64,000 nt of DNA from an uncultured Pelagibacteraceae bacterium. GTDB taxonomy: Bacteria; Pseudomonadota; Alphaproteobacteria; Pelagibacterales; Pelagibacteraceae. The notes under the pieces were generated by a model. The model saw only the letters and a program-made list of their open reading frames with translations. It ran no database searches and was not told where the DNA came from. Positions 20,463 through 30,115 of the stretch are shown here, one piece after another (positions within the stretch are counted from its first letter, which is position 1; every line of letters starts with the position of its first letter). The translations under genes and the position numbers were made by a program. The DNA lies in assembly GCA_902604305.1 (NCBI GenBank), contig CACKXS010000001.1, forward strand, positions 43,107 through 107,106, read 5' to 3'.

Positions 20463-20911
20463 TGACTGACAAATTAAATAAAAATGAAATAGCTGAATTA
20501 TTGCCACATAGGGAACCTATGTTATTAATTGATGAATTAGTTAATATTAAAAAACTATTTTCTGCTACAGCAATTGTAAACGTAAAAAAAAATAGCTTTT
20601 ATGTGCAAGGACATTTTCCTGGAAATCCAGTTATGCCGGGAGTTCTTATAGTTGAGGCCTTTGGTCAAGCAGCTGCTGCTTTAACTGCCGCTGGTATCGA
20701 TAAGAAAGAATATGAAAACAAATTAGTTTTTTTGATGAATGTTGAAAAAGCTAGATTTAGAAATCCAGTAATACCTGATTGTAAATTGGAATTAAATATT
20801 GAAGCTATCAGATCCCATGGAAGAGTTTGGAAATATAAAGGTGAAGCTTTTGTAGATGGAAAAAAAATGGCCGATGCACAGTGGTCAGCAACTATTGTTG
20901 ATAGGAAATAA
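20462..20911 (+). CDS. fabZ: 3-hydroxyacyl-[ACP] dehydratase FabZ
   Basis: LLPHREPMLLIDE; GHFPGNPVMPGVLIVEAFGQAA. Confidence 0.95.
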   Translation: MTDKLNKNEIAELLPHREPMLLIDELVNIKKLFSATAIVNVKKNSFYVQGHFPGNPVMPGVLIVEAFGQAAAALTAAGIDKKEYENKLVFLMNVEKARFRNPVIPDCKLELNIEAIRSHGRVWKYKGEAFVDGKKMADAQWSATIVDRK

Positions 20912-20940
20912 TTAGCAATAAATCTTGATAAGTAATTAGT

Positions 20941-21945
20941 TTGAGCTTTGATATTAACTCATTAATGAATAATCCTTTTTATAAAAACAAAGGTCCTTTT
21001 AAAATTGACAAATTATTGAAGCTGTCAGGAATAAAAAGTTTTACTAATTTAAAAAATAAAAAAATTCATGATATTAAAGATTTGGCAACATCTACATCTA
21101 AGGATATTACTTTTTTTCACTCAAAAAAATATTTTAATCTTGCATTTAAAACAAACGCTCTTTTTTGTATAACTACAGAGTCTTTAAAAAATTATTTGCC
21201 CGTTAAGTGTAATAAAATAATTGTTGATAATGTTTTAATTGCTACTGCAAAAATTACAAAAATATTTTATCCTGACTCAGTTACTGATGATTTTGATACG
21301 ACATCTAAAGAAATAAATAAAACCTCTTTTAAAAAAAAAGTTAAGTTTGGAAAAAATGTTTTAATTGGCAAAAACGTTAAAATAGGAAAAAACTGTTCTA
21401 TCGGACATAATTCTATTATTGAAAAAAATGTAGTAATTGGAAACAATTGTTCTATAGGTTCAAATGTAATTTTAAGAAACACTATAGTTAATAATAATGT
21501 TCATATTTTAGACGGATGTGTAATTGGAAAAAAAGGTTTTGGTTTTTTCCCAGATAAAAAAGAAAATTTTCGATATCCTCAAATCGGTGTAGTTATTATT
21601 GATGATAATGCTGAAATTGGTTGTGGCTCAACAATTGATCGTGGATCAATGTCCAATACTGTAATTGGAAAAAATACTTACTTAGATAATCAAATTCATA
21701 TAGCGCATAATGTAAAAATTGGAGATAATTGTATAATAGCTGGTCAAGTAGGATTTGCTGGAAGTTCTACTTTAGGAAACCACGTAATTATAGGTGGACA
21801 GGCTGGTGTTTCGGGTCATTTAAAAATTGGTAACAATGTTCAGATAGGTGGTGGAAGTGGTGTAATTAAAGATATACCAAATAATTCCAAAGTAATGGGT
21901 TATCCAGCTAAAAATTTAAAAAATTTTATAAGAGAAAATAAATGA
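20941..21945 (+). CDS. lpxD: UDP-3-O-(3-hydroxyacyl)glucosamine N-acyltransferase
   Basis: Left-handed beta-helix hexapeptide repeats; TIDRGSMSNTVIG, IAHNVKIGDNCIIAGQVGFAGSS; start codon TTG as tracked. Confidence 0.93.
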   Translation: MSFDINSLMNNPFYKNKGPFKIDKLLKLSGIKSFTNLKNKKIHDIKDLATSTSKDITFFHSKKYFNLAFKTNALFCITTESLKNYLPVKCNKIIVDNVLIATAKITKIFYPDSVTDDFDTTSKEINKTSFKKKVKFGKNVLIGKNVKIGKNCSIGHNSIIEKNVVIGNNCSIGSNVILRNTIVNNNVHILDGCVIGKKGFGFFPDKKENFRYPQIGVVIIDDNAEIGCGSTIDRGSMSNTVIGKNTYLDNQIHIAHNVKIGDNCIIAGQVGFAGSSTLGNHVIIGGQAGVSGHLKIGNNVQIGGGSGVIKDIPNNSKVMGYPAKNLKNFIRENK

Positions 21946-22727
21946 TCCACAAAACAGCAGTAGTAGACAGTAAAGCTAAAATTTCAAGTTCGGTAAAAAT
22001 TGGAGCTTATTCTATAATTGGACCCAATGTTGAAATTGGAGATAATACTATAATTCATTCACAGGTAAATATTTCAGGAAACACCAAAATTGGAAATGGA
22101 AATAAAATTTATCCATTTGCAGCCATTGGAAATGATCCTCAAGATTTAAAATATAGTGGAGAAGAAACAAGACTAGTAATTGGAAATAATAACAAAATAA
22201 GAGAATATGTAACAATTCATCCAGGTACATCTGGCGGTGGTGAATTAACTAAAGTTGGAGATAATTGTCTTTTTATGATTTCATCTCATATAGCGCACGA
22301 TTGTAATGTGGGAAACAATGTAATTATAGCAAATAATGTTCCATTAGGTGGTCACGTAACTATTGAAAATAATGTAGTTATAGGAGGAAACTCTGCAGTT
22401 CAACAATTCACTAGAATCGGACAAATGGCAATGATTGGTGGTATGACAGGTGTTTTACATGATGTAATTCCATATGGATTATCAATAGGTAATAGAAATT
22501 ATCTGCAAGGTCTTAATTTAATTGGATTAAGAAGAGCTAATTTTGAAAACAAAGATATTTTAGGTCTTACAGAAGCATACAAAGAAATATTTGCTACAAA
22601 AAATCTTACAGAAAATTTAAATAAACTTAACGGTGAGTTTAAAGAAAACCCATTAGTAAAAAATGTTATTGAATTTATAACAAAGGACAAAAAAAGATCT
22701 ATTTGCACACCTTTTTCAAAGGAGTAA
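21942..22727 (+). CDS. lpxA: UDP-N-acetylglucosamine acyltransferase
   Basis: Hexapeptide repeats; REYVTIHPGTSGGGELTKVGDNCLFM; IPYGLSIGNRNYLQGLNLIGLRR. Confidence 0.95.
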   Translation: MIHKTAVVDSKAKISSSVKIGAYSIIGPNVEIGDNTIIHSQVNISGNTKIGNGNKIYPFAAIGNDPQDLKYSGEETRLVIGNNNKIREYVTIHPGTSGGGELTKVGDNCLFMISSHIAHDCNVGNNVIIANNVPLGGHVTIENNVVIGGNSAVQQFTRIGQMAMIGGMTGVLHDVIPYGLSIGNRNYLQGLNLIGLRRANFENKDILGLTEAYKEIFATKNLTENLNKLNGEFKENPLVKNVIEFITKDKKRSICTPFSKE

Positions 22728-22728
22728 G

Positions 22729-23523
22729 ATGATTGGCTTGATATTTGGAGAGACTAACTTTCCAATAGAAATTCTAAAAAAAGTAAAGAAAAAAAAAATA
22801 AATTATTTAATAATTGATTTATCTAAATCAAAAAAATTTAAAAATGACAAAAAATCATTTTCTGTTTCAATTGGAGAATTTGGTAAAATTATTAATATTT
22901 TAAAAGATAATAACTGTAAAAAAGTACTTTTTGCTGGCAAAGTCTCAAAACCAAACTTTTCAAAACTTAAATTAGATATAAAGGGCATTTATTATATGCC
23001 GAGAATAATAAAAGCCTCAAAAGTTGGTGATGCGGCTATATTAAAAGAAATTATTAACATATTGAAACAACAATCAATTAAAACAATAAGTTCAATATCA
23101 TTTAATCCTGAATTATCACTTAAAAAAGGAAACTATTCTAAAATAAAACCTAATAATGAAGATAAAAAAGATATTAAAAAAGCCATAGTTATCCTCAATA
23201 GATTAGGAAAGTATAACTTTAGTCAAGGAACAGTAGTTAGAAAGAATAAAGTTATAGCAATTGAGGGTAGAGATGGAACAGAAAAAATGCTTAAAAAATG
23301 TAAAAGTAAAAAATTTAGAAACAACGGTGTTTTAGTAAAATTTCCAAAGAAAAAACAAGATCTTAGAATTGATCTACCTACAGTAGGTTTGAAAACATTA
23401 CAACATTGCAGAATGGCCGGTCTTAAAGGAATAGTACTAAAGAACAAACAGAATGTATTTTTAGATAAATACAAATGCATAAATTGGGCAAACAAAAATA
23501 AAATGTTTATTACAGTAAAATGA
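22729..23523 (+). CDS. lpxI: UDP-2,3-diacylglucosamine pyrophosphatase LpxI
   Basis: VIAIEGRDGTEKML; GVLVKFPKKKQDLRIDLPTVGLKTL; between lpxA and lpxB as in alphaproteobacteria. Confidence 0.88.
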   Translation: MIGLIFGETNFPIEILKKVKKKKINYLIIDLSKSKKFKNDKKSFSVSIGEFGKIINILKDNNCKKVLFAGKVSKPNFSKLKLDIKGIYYMPRIIKASKVGDAAILKEIINILKQQSIKTISSISFNPELSLKKGNYSKIKPNNEDKKDIKKAIVILNRLGKYNFSQGTVVRKNKVIAIEGRDGTEKMLKKCKSKKFRNNGVLVKFPKKKQDLRIDLPTVGLKTLQHCRMAGLKGIVLKNKQNVFLDKYKCINWANKNKMFITVK

Positions 23524-24656
23524 AAAAAATATTTATACTTACTGGGGAACCATCTGGGGATAAATTAGCATCAACTGTTATTTCTAAATTAAAACAAAAT
23601 AATTCAGATATTGAATATTCTTGCGTTGGTGGAACACATTTAAATTCTTTAGGCATAAAATCGATATATGACCTAAATGAAATTACGTATATAGGTTTCA
23701 CAAGTGTTTTGTTTAATATATTTAAAATAAAAAAAAAAATTAACGAAACTGTAAATAAAATAATTGAGTTCAAACCAGATATTTTATTTAGCGTTGATAG
23801 TCCTGACTTCACTCTAAGAGTTGTCGAAAAAGTTAAGAAAATCAACCCTAATATAAAAACAATACATTATGTTGCTCCTCAAGTGTGGGTTTGGAGAGAG
23901 GGCAGAGTAAAAAAATTTAAAAAATTTTTAGATCACATTCTTTTATTATTTAATTTTGAAAAAAAATATTTTGACAAAGAAAATATTAATAACACATTTG
24001 TAGGACACCCTTTACTTGAAAAAAGTATTAAATCAAAAACTGATTTATCAAATTTAATTCCAAAAGATAAAAAAATTATATCATTATTTGCAGGAAGTAG
24101 ATCATCTGAAACCTCTGTACTCTTGCCAATTTTATTGGATTTTATAAAACTTATGAATGATAAATTTAATGATTATTTGTTTGTATTTCATGCAACTGAA
24201 GAAAATAAAAATTATATTAATGATAATGTTAAAATAACTAACTCAGATAACATTCAGGTAATTTCCGATGAAAATATTAAATCACAAATATTATCAAGAT
24301 CTGTATTTGCAGTTTCTAAATCTGGTACAGTTTCACTGGAAATTTGTAATGCAAGAATTCCATCTATTATTATTTATAAAATGAATTTTTTAAATTTCAT
24401 GATTGTTAAATTTTTAGTAAAAGTCCAATATGCTAATATTATCAATATAATTAATAATAAAGAAGTTATTCCAGAACTTATTCAAAATGAATGTAACCCA
24501 AAAGAAATTTTTAAATCAGTTGTTTATTTTTTAAAAAATCCAACTCTCATGGACAAACAAATTAATGATTTTAGTTTTACTTTAAGCGAAATTAAATCAA
24601 AAACTTCATCTACAGATGAAGCTGCGTCAGTTTTATCAAGCTATCTTACTTCCTAA
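23520..24656 (+). CDS. lpxB: lipid-A-disaccharide synthase
   Basis: TGEPSGDKLAS; HYVAPQVWVWREGR; LFAGSRSSE; SGTVSLEICNARIPSIIIYKM. Confidence 0.93.
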   Translation: MKKIFILTGEPSGDKLASTVISKLKQNNSDIEYSCVGGTHLNSLGIKSIYDLNEITYIGFTSVLFNIFKIKKKINETVNKIIEFKPDILFSVDSPDFTLRVVEKVKKINPNIKTIHYVAPQVWVWREGRVKKFKKFLDHILLLFNFEKKYFDKENINNTFVGHPLLEKSIKSKTDLSNLIPKDKKIISLFAGSRSSETSVLLPILLDFIKLMNDKFNDYLFVFHATEENKNYINDNVKITNSDNIQVISDENIKSQILSRSVFAVSKSGTVSLEICNARIPSIIIYKMNFLNFMIVKFLVKVQYANIINIINNKEVIPELIQNECNPKEIFKSVVYFLKNPTLMDKQINDFSFTLSEIKSKTSSTDEAASVLSSYLTS

Positions 24657-26033
24657 TCTTTTTAAGACTTCGTCTTTATCAAGAGATATAATTATATCAT
24701 AAATTCCAGGTCCAAATTTTGATCCTGTTAAAAATATTCTGAGTGGTTGTCCAACTCCTTTAAAGTTTGTTTCGTTTGTTTTTATGAGATCATTAATAAT
24801 TGGCTCTAAGTTTTCTTTGTTTAATTTATCTATATTTGAAATACTATTTGAAAATTCTGATACTATTTTTTTTGCTTTATCATCAATTAATTTAATGTCA
24901 TCTTTGTTAATAGTAACTTTATCTTGAATTATATATTTAGAATTTTTGTATATATCCTCTAAAGTTTTAGCTTTGTTCTTAAGAAACGGTAATGAAGATT
25001 TAATTTTATCTCCTTTTTCATTAGGTATTTTTTCCTGATAAATTTCGCAGTATTCTGTTAATTTTTTGAAAAGATCATTTTCATCAATATTTTTAATGTA
25101 ATGTTCATTCATAGATAATATACGGCTCATATCGAGTTTTGATGGAGATTTACCTATTCCTTCTAAATTAAAGTGTTGAATACTCTCTTCTACAGTAAAT
25201 ATTTCTTTATCTTTAAATGACCATCCCAACCTTAGAAGATAGTTTCTCAATGCCTCTGGCATTATTCCAATTTTTGAATAATCGTCTAATGTTGATGCTT
25301 TATCCCTTTTAGAAAGCTTTTTGCCTTCGTTTGTATGTATTAAAGGTATATGAGCGAAAGAGGGGATTTCCCACTTCATAGCCAAATAAATCTGCATTTG
25401 TTTAAAGGTATTAATTTTATGATCATCTCCTCGGATTATATGTGTAATATTCATTTGATGATCATCAACTGATGCAGATAAATTATAAGTTGGAGATCCA
25501 TCATTTCTCAATATTATGAAATCTTCTATAGTGTTATTTTCTATTTGAATATCACCTTGAACTAAATCTTTTAATATAGTGGATCCATCAATCTTACTTT
25601 TAAATCTTATTGTTGGTTTTATATCTTTTGGAGCATCATTTTCACTTTTGTCTCTCCATTTTCTATCATAAATGTAAGGAATTTTTTTTTGTTTTGCTCT
25701 ACTTTTTTGTTCTTCTATTTCTTCATTTGAACAATAACATTTATAAGCATGACCATTTTTTAATAGCTCATTAGCAACTTTAATATGATCATCTATTTTT
25801 TTTGATTGTATATATTCATTCCCATCTTGTTCAATTCCTATCCATTTAAGAGATTGTATTATTTGATTTTTGTATTCATCCTTTGATCTTTCTTTATCTG
25901 TATCTTCAATTCTCAAAAAAAAAGATCCTTTCTTATTTTTTGAAAATAACCAATTAAATAATGCAGTTCTCACACCACCTATATGTAGAGGCCCAGTTGG
26001 AGATGGAGCAAATCTTGTTGCTACTTTAGACAT
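24636..26033 (-). CDS. gltX: glutamyl-tRNA synthetase
   Basis: RFAPSPTGPLHIGGVRTALFNWLF (HIGH) and KLSKRDKA (KMSKS-like). Confidence 0.96.
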   Translation of the reverse strand: MSKVATRFAPSPTGPLHIGGVRTALFNWLFSKNKKGSFFLRIEDTDKERSKDEYKNQIIQSLKWIGIEQDGNEYIQSKKIDDHIKVANELLKNGHAYKCYCSNEEIEEQKSRAKQKKIPYIYDRKWRDKSENDAPKDIKPTIRFKSKIDGSTILKDLVQGDIQIENNTIEDFIILRNDGSPTYNLSASVDDHQMNITHIIRGDDHKINTFKQMQIYLAMKWEIPSFAHIPLIHTNEGKKLSKRDKASTLDDYSKIGIMPEALRNYLLRLGWSFKDKEIFTVEESIQHFNLEGIGKSPSKLDMSRILSMNEHYIKNIDENDLFKKLTEYCEIYQEKIPNEKGDKIKSSLPFLKNKAKTLEDIYKNSKYIIQDKVTINKDDIKLIDDKAKKIVSEFSNSISNIDKLNKENLEPIINDLIKTNETNFKGVGQPLRIFLTGSKFGPGIYDIIISLDKDEVLKRLGSKIA

Positions 26034-26052
26034 TAATGATGTTTAGACTATT

Positions 26053-26751
26053 TTAATGAAAGTTTCTATATAAAGATACCAGAACCCCTTGAACTTTTAC
26101 TCTGTCAGGACCAAAAATTTTAGTTTCATAATTTCTATTAGCACTTTCAAGAGCAACAGTTTTTCCTTTTCTTCTTAATCTTTTTAACATTGCTTCGTGA
26201 TCATCAATTAAAGCTACTACGATTTTTCCATTTTCTGCAGTGTCAGTCTTTTTGATTATAACTGTATCACCATCGTTTATGCCAGCCTCAATCATCGAAT
26301 CTCCACTTACTTTTAAACCAAAAAATTCACCATTTTTTTCAATGTTTTCAGGTAGTGGAATTCTAGTTACTTCGTTTTGAATAGCTTCTATTGGAGTACC
26401 TGCAGCAATACTTCCAAGAACAGGTATATCTTTATCTTTATTTGATAAATTACTATCATCAAGACCCCCTTTTATAACACTTGGAGAAAATGAATTGTAA
26501 ATATCATTTGCTGAGGCGGTTTCAGGAAGTTTAATAACTTCTAAAGCTCTTGCTTTATGAGCCAGTCTTTTTATAAAACCTCTTTCTTCCAAAGCGCTTA
26601 TCAATCTATGTATTCCTGATTTTGATTTAAGATTTAATGAATGTTTCATTTCTTCATAGGAAGGTGACACACCAGAAGATCTCAACTTCTTGTTGATAAA
26701 TAAAAGTAGGTTTTTTTGTTTTTTAGTTAGCATAGAACAAATTAAGTACAT
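26053..26751 (-). CDS. lexA: LexA repressor (likely start at 26733, MLTKKQ)
   Basis: N-terminal HTH; self-cleavage region [13 protein letters not shown]; catalytic [13 protein letters not shown]; LexA box upstream. Confidence 0.95.
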   Translation of the reverse strand: MYLICSMLTKKQKNLLLFINKKLRSSGVSPSYEEMKHSLNLKSKSGIHRLISALEERGFIKRLAHKARALEVIKLPETASANDIYNSFSPSVIKGGLDDSNLSNKDKDIPVLGSIAAGTPIEAIQNEVTRIPLPENIEKNGEFFGLKVSGDSMIEAGINDGDTVIIKKTDTAENGKIVVALIDDHEAMLKRLRRKGKTVALESANRNYETKIFGPDRVKVQGVLVSLYRNFH

Positions 26752-26755
26752 AGAT

Positions 26756-26770
26756 GTTCTATAAAAGTTC
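26756..26770 (+). promoter_or_regulatory. LexA (SOS) box GTTC-N7-GTTC upstream of lexA
   Basis: GTTCTATAAAAGTTC, an exact match to the alphaproteobacterial GTTC-N7-GTTC motif, about 23 bp 5' of the likely lexA start. Confidence 0.85.
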
Positions 26771-26818
26771 TACTAAATTAACAATAGCTTAAAAGTAAGC
26801 AAAATTGAGGTTTTTTTA

Positions 26819-27610
26819 CTACAAAACTGAAAAAATAGAATTTTTATCGAGATTTTTTAAAAGTGATTCACCTATTAAAAAGACTTTAATATTTGTTTTA
26901 TTTTTTATTTCTAAAAGCTCAGCTTTATTTTTAATTCCACTCTCGGAAATTAATGGACTACTATGTTTTTCTACAACACTATAAATATCATAAGTTGTAT
27001 TTATTTCAGTCTTTAAAGTTTTGAGGTTTCTATTGTTAATACCAATTAAAGCATCATTAAATTTTAAAGCTCTATTAGCTTCTTCAACAGTATGAACCTC
27101 AACTATTACTGACATATTTAATTTTTTAGCTTCTTCATATAATGAAATAGCCACTTCGTCAGATACACCTGCTAATATAATTAGAATTGCATCAGCTCCA
27201 TAACTTCTTGCAAGATAAACTTGAAATTTATCAACAAAAAAATCTTTACATAATATTGGAAGATTAACTTTTTGTTTTATTTTACTTATATGTAGTAAAT
27301 TTCCTAAAAAAAAATCTTCTTCAGTTAAAACTGACAAACATGTTGCTTTATTTTTATTATATATATCTGCTATATTTACTGGGTTGTAATTTTCAATTAT
27401 TACACCAGCAGATGGACTGGCTTTTTTAATTTCTGCAATAATTGAAATTTTATTTTCATTTTTATTAATTTCTATTTTTTCTTTAAAATTTAAAAAAGAT
27501 TTATTGTTATCAATTTTTTCTTTTAGACTTTCAATTGATATTGATTTTTTTAACAAGTCTATCTTTTTTTTTTTATTTTTAATTATTCTGTCTAATATAT
27601 TTTCAGTCAC
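26819..27610 (-). CDS. trpC: indole-3-glycerol-phosphate synthase
   Basis: IAEIKKASPSAGVI; VLTEEDFFLGN; LCKDFFVDKFQVYLARSYGADAILII; GINNRNLKTL. Confidence 0.95.
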   Translation of the reverse strand: MTENILDRIIKNKKKKIDLLKKSISIESLKEKIDNNKSFLNFKEKIEINKNENKISIIAEIKKASPSAGVIIENYNPVNIADIYNKNKATCLSVLTEEDFFLGNLLHISKIKQKVNLPILCKDFFVDKFQVYLARSYGADAILIILAGVSDEVAISLYEEAKKLNMSVIVEVHTVEEANRALKFNDALIGINNRNLKTLKTEINTTYDIYSVVEKHSSPLISESGIKNKAELLEIKNKTNIKVFLIGESLLKNLDKNSIFSVL

Positions 27611-28595
27611 TTTGTATTTTTTCTAAATGTTTAAAAGATTTTCCAGATAAAATATGCTCTCTTGCATCAATATATGCATCTTTAAAATTTGAAAATTTTT
27701 CTGATACCATTAGTCCGGCAGCAGCATTTAAGCAAACTGCTTTAGAAAAATCATTATCTTCACCTTTAAATATATTAACCACTTTATCTGCATTGTATAT
27801 TGAATCGTCTCCGAGTAAATTATTCAAGTTTTCAGCATTAACTTCAAGATCATTAGGATCTATCACAATTTCACTAATTTTATTATCTTTTAATTGTATC
27901 ACATTACTTTTTGCATAAGGAGATATTTCATCCAAGCCATCTTCACTATTTACAATCCAAGCAAATTTAATTTTTAGATTTTTTAAACTATTTGCAAATA
28001 TTTTTAACAATTTTTTATGATATACACCAACAACCTGTCTTTCAACGAGTGCAGGACTACTCAGAGGACCAATCATATTAAATATAGTTCTTTTCCCTAT
28101 TTTTTTTCTAGTAGGTCCAACAAATTTCATTGCACTATGATAATTTGGTGCAAACATAAAACCAAAATTATTTGTATTTATTTGTTTTTCTATCTCAAAA
28201 GGTTCAAGATTAATTTTAATATTTAATGCCTCTAATACATCGCCAGATCCACATTTTGATGAAACAGCCTTATTTCCATGTTTAGCAATTTTAATACCCA
28301 TACTAGCTAATAAAAGGGCAGAAGCTGTTGAAATGTTTAGGGTATTCATTCCATCGCCACCTGTGCCACATGTATCAACACAATTTCCAACATTTACTCT
28401 TTTTGATTTTTCTCTTAAAACATAAACACCGCCAGCTATTTCATCGGATACTTCACCCTTTATCGAGAGTAGAGTAAGAAAATTAAATATTTCTTCTTCT
28501 GTAGCCTCTCCGTTCATTAATACATTGAAAGCTGACTTACTTTCTTCAAAAGATAAATCTTTTTTGTTTTTTAGCTTATCTATAAATTGCTTCAT
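27603..28595 (-). CDS. trpD: anthranilate phosphoribosyltransferase
   Basis: DTCGTGGDGMNTLNIST; AKHGNKAVSSKCGSGDVLE; GPTRKKIGKRTIFNMIGPLSSP. Confidence 0.95.
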   Translation of the reverse strand: MKQFIDKLKNKKDLSFEESKSAFNVLMNGEATEEEIFNFLTLLSIKGEVSDEIAGGVYVLREKSKRVNVGNCVDTCGTGGDGMNTLNISTASALLLASMGIKIAKHGNKAVSSKCGSGDVLEALNIKINLEPFEIEKQINTNNFGFMFAPNYHSAMKFVGPTRKKIGKRTIFNMIGPLSSPALVERQVVGVYHKKLLKIFANSLKNLKIKFAWIVNSEDGLDEISPYAKSNVIQLKDNKISEIVIDPNDLEVNAENLNNLLGDDSIYNADKVVNIFKGEDNDFSKAVCLNAAAGLMVSEKFSNFKDAYIDAREHILSGKSFKHLEKIQSD

Positions 28596-28597
28596 TA

Positions 28598-29167
28598 TTA
28601 TTTATAATTAATAAAATTTTTTAATATTTTTATTCCAATACTTGTTTTTATACTTTCTGGATGAAATTGAACTCCATGAATATTATATCTTTTATGCATA
28701 ATTCCCATTATTATACCATCATTTGTTAAAGCAGTTACTTCAAGATTTTTTGACAAAGTTTTTTTATCAATTATTAAACTGTGATATCTGGTTGCCTCAA
28801 AAGTTTTTGGAAGATTTTTTAAAATACCAGTCTTAAAAGATTTAATTTTACTTGTTTTACCATGCATTAATTTATTAGCTTGAATAATTTTAGATCCGAA
28901 AACTTCGCCTATTATTTGATGACCCAAGCAAACACCAAGTATTGGAATTTTATTATATAATTTCTTAACAATTCTTAAACAATTGCCAGACTGTCTTGGG
29001 TTACCAGGACCAGGTGATATAACTATTCTATTATATTTATTTTTAACTATCTCTTTTTCAGTTATTTTATCATTTCTATATACTTCAACTTTCACCTTTA
29101 GAGAAGATAGGTAATGATAAAGATTAAATGTGAAACTATCATAATTATCAATTAATAAAATTTTCAT
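28598..29167 (-). CDS. trpG: anthranilate synthase component II (glutamine amidotransferase)
   Basis: IDNYDSFTFNLYHYL; SPGPGNPRQSG; GVCLGHQ; GVQFHPES. Confidence 0.95.
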   Translation of the reverse strand: MKILLIDNYDSFTFNLYHYLSSLKVKVEVYRNDKITEKEIVKNKYNRIVISPGPGNPRQSGNCLRIVKKLYNKIPILGVCLGHQIIGEVFGSKIIQANKLMHGKTSKIKSFKTGILKNLPKTFEATRYHSLIIDKKTLSKNLEVTALTNDGIIMGIMHKRYNIHGVQFHPESIKTSIGIKILKNFINYK

Positions 29168-29169
29168 TT

Positions 29170-29937
29170 TTATTCTAAAGATTTTAATAAAGCTTTAGCT
29201 TTATTTACCGTTTCATTAAATTCATTTATTGGTTTACTATCTGCCACTATACCAGCGCCAGCTTGTACATAAAATTTTTTATTTTTAGAAACTGCAGTTC
29301 TTAAGGCTATACATGTATCAAAATCTCCATTGGCTGAAAAATATCCAATTCCACCTGCATATACTTTTCTTTTTGTATTTTCTAATTCATCAATTATCTC
29401 CATAGCTCTGATTTTTGGAGCACCAGAAACCGTACCAGCTGGAAATCCAGATAAAAGTGTATCAAATTTAGAGAATTTATTATTAAACTTACCAATTACG
29501 TTAGAAACAATATGCATAACATGAGAGTATTTTTCAATTACAAACTTTTCTGTAACTTTTACTGTATTAATTTTAGATACTTTACCCGTGTCATTTCTTC
29601 CAAGATCTAAAAGCATCAGATGTTCTGAAAGTTCTTTTTTATCTTTTAATAGGTCTCTTTCAAAATATTTATCTTCTTTTTTATTTTTTCCTCTAGGTCT
29701 GGTTCCTGCAATTGGTCGTATTGTAATATTATTGTTTCTCAATCTAACTAAAATTTCAGGACTTGCCCCAATAATTTGAAAATCTTCAAAATTAAAAAAA
29801 TACATAAAGGGTGAAGGGTTATTAATTCTAAGTTTTTTATATATTTCTATTGGATTTTTAGTAAGTTTAGATTCAAATCTTTGGCTTAAAACAACCTGAA
29901 AAATATCACCAATTTTAATGTATTTTTTAGCTTTCAT
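29170..29937 (-). CDS. trpE: anthranilate synthase component I, C-terminal part (frame continues upstream to about 30130)
   Basis: GDIFQVVLSQRF, PIAGTRPRGK, ELSEHLMLLDLGRND, SGFPAGTVSGAPKIRAMEIIDELE; +1 frame relative to the N-terminal ORF. Confidence 0.93.
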   Translation of the reverse strand: MKAKKYIKIGDIFQVVLSQRFESKLTKNPIEIYKKLRINNPSPFMYFFNFEDFQIIGASPEILVRLRNNNITIRPIAGTRPRGKNKKEDKYFERDLLKDKKELSEHLMLLDLGRNDTGKVSKINTVKVTEKFVIEKYSHVMHIVSNVIGKFNNKFSKFDTLLSGFPAGTVSGAPKIRAMEIIDELENTKRKVYAGGIGYFSANGDFDTCIALRTAVSKNKKFYVQAGAGIVADSKPINEFNETVNKAKALLKSLE

Positions 29938-30115
29938 AACATTTTGAATAAATTTATTTTTTGAAATATTTGATTTAACTACAATTTTCTCATTAAATTT
30001 AGGTTCAGTTATATTTGAGTTATAATTTGATATAAATATTAAGTTACTAATTTGATTTTCTATCGAATTAAATTTTTTTTTATAATTTCTTATTTTTTCA
30101 TCAGAAAAACAGTTT

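Noticed and set aside
23510-23845. 111-aa minus-strand ORF over lpxB
   Set aside because: Shadow ORF antisense to the lpxB N-terminus; no own signals
24636-24656. 21-bp overlap of convergent lpxB and gltX as a regulatory antisense
   Set aside because: Short tail-to-tail overlaps are ordinary in a compact genome; the same occurs at coq10/cinA (38549-38566)
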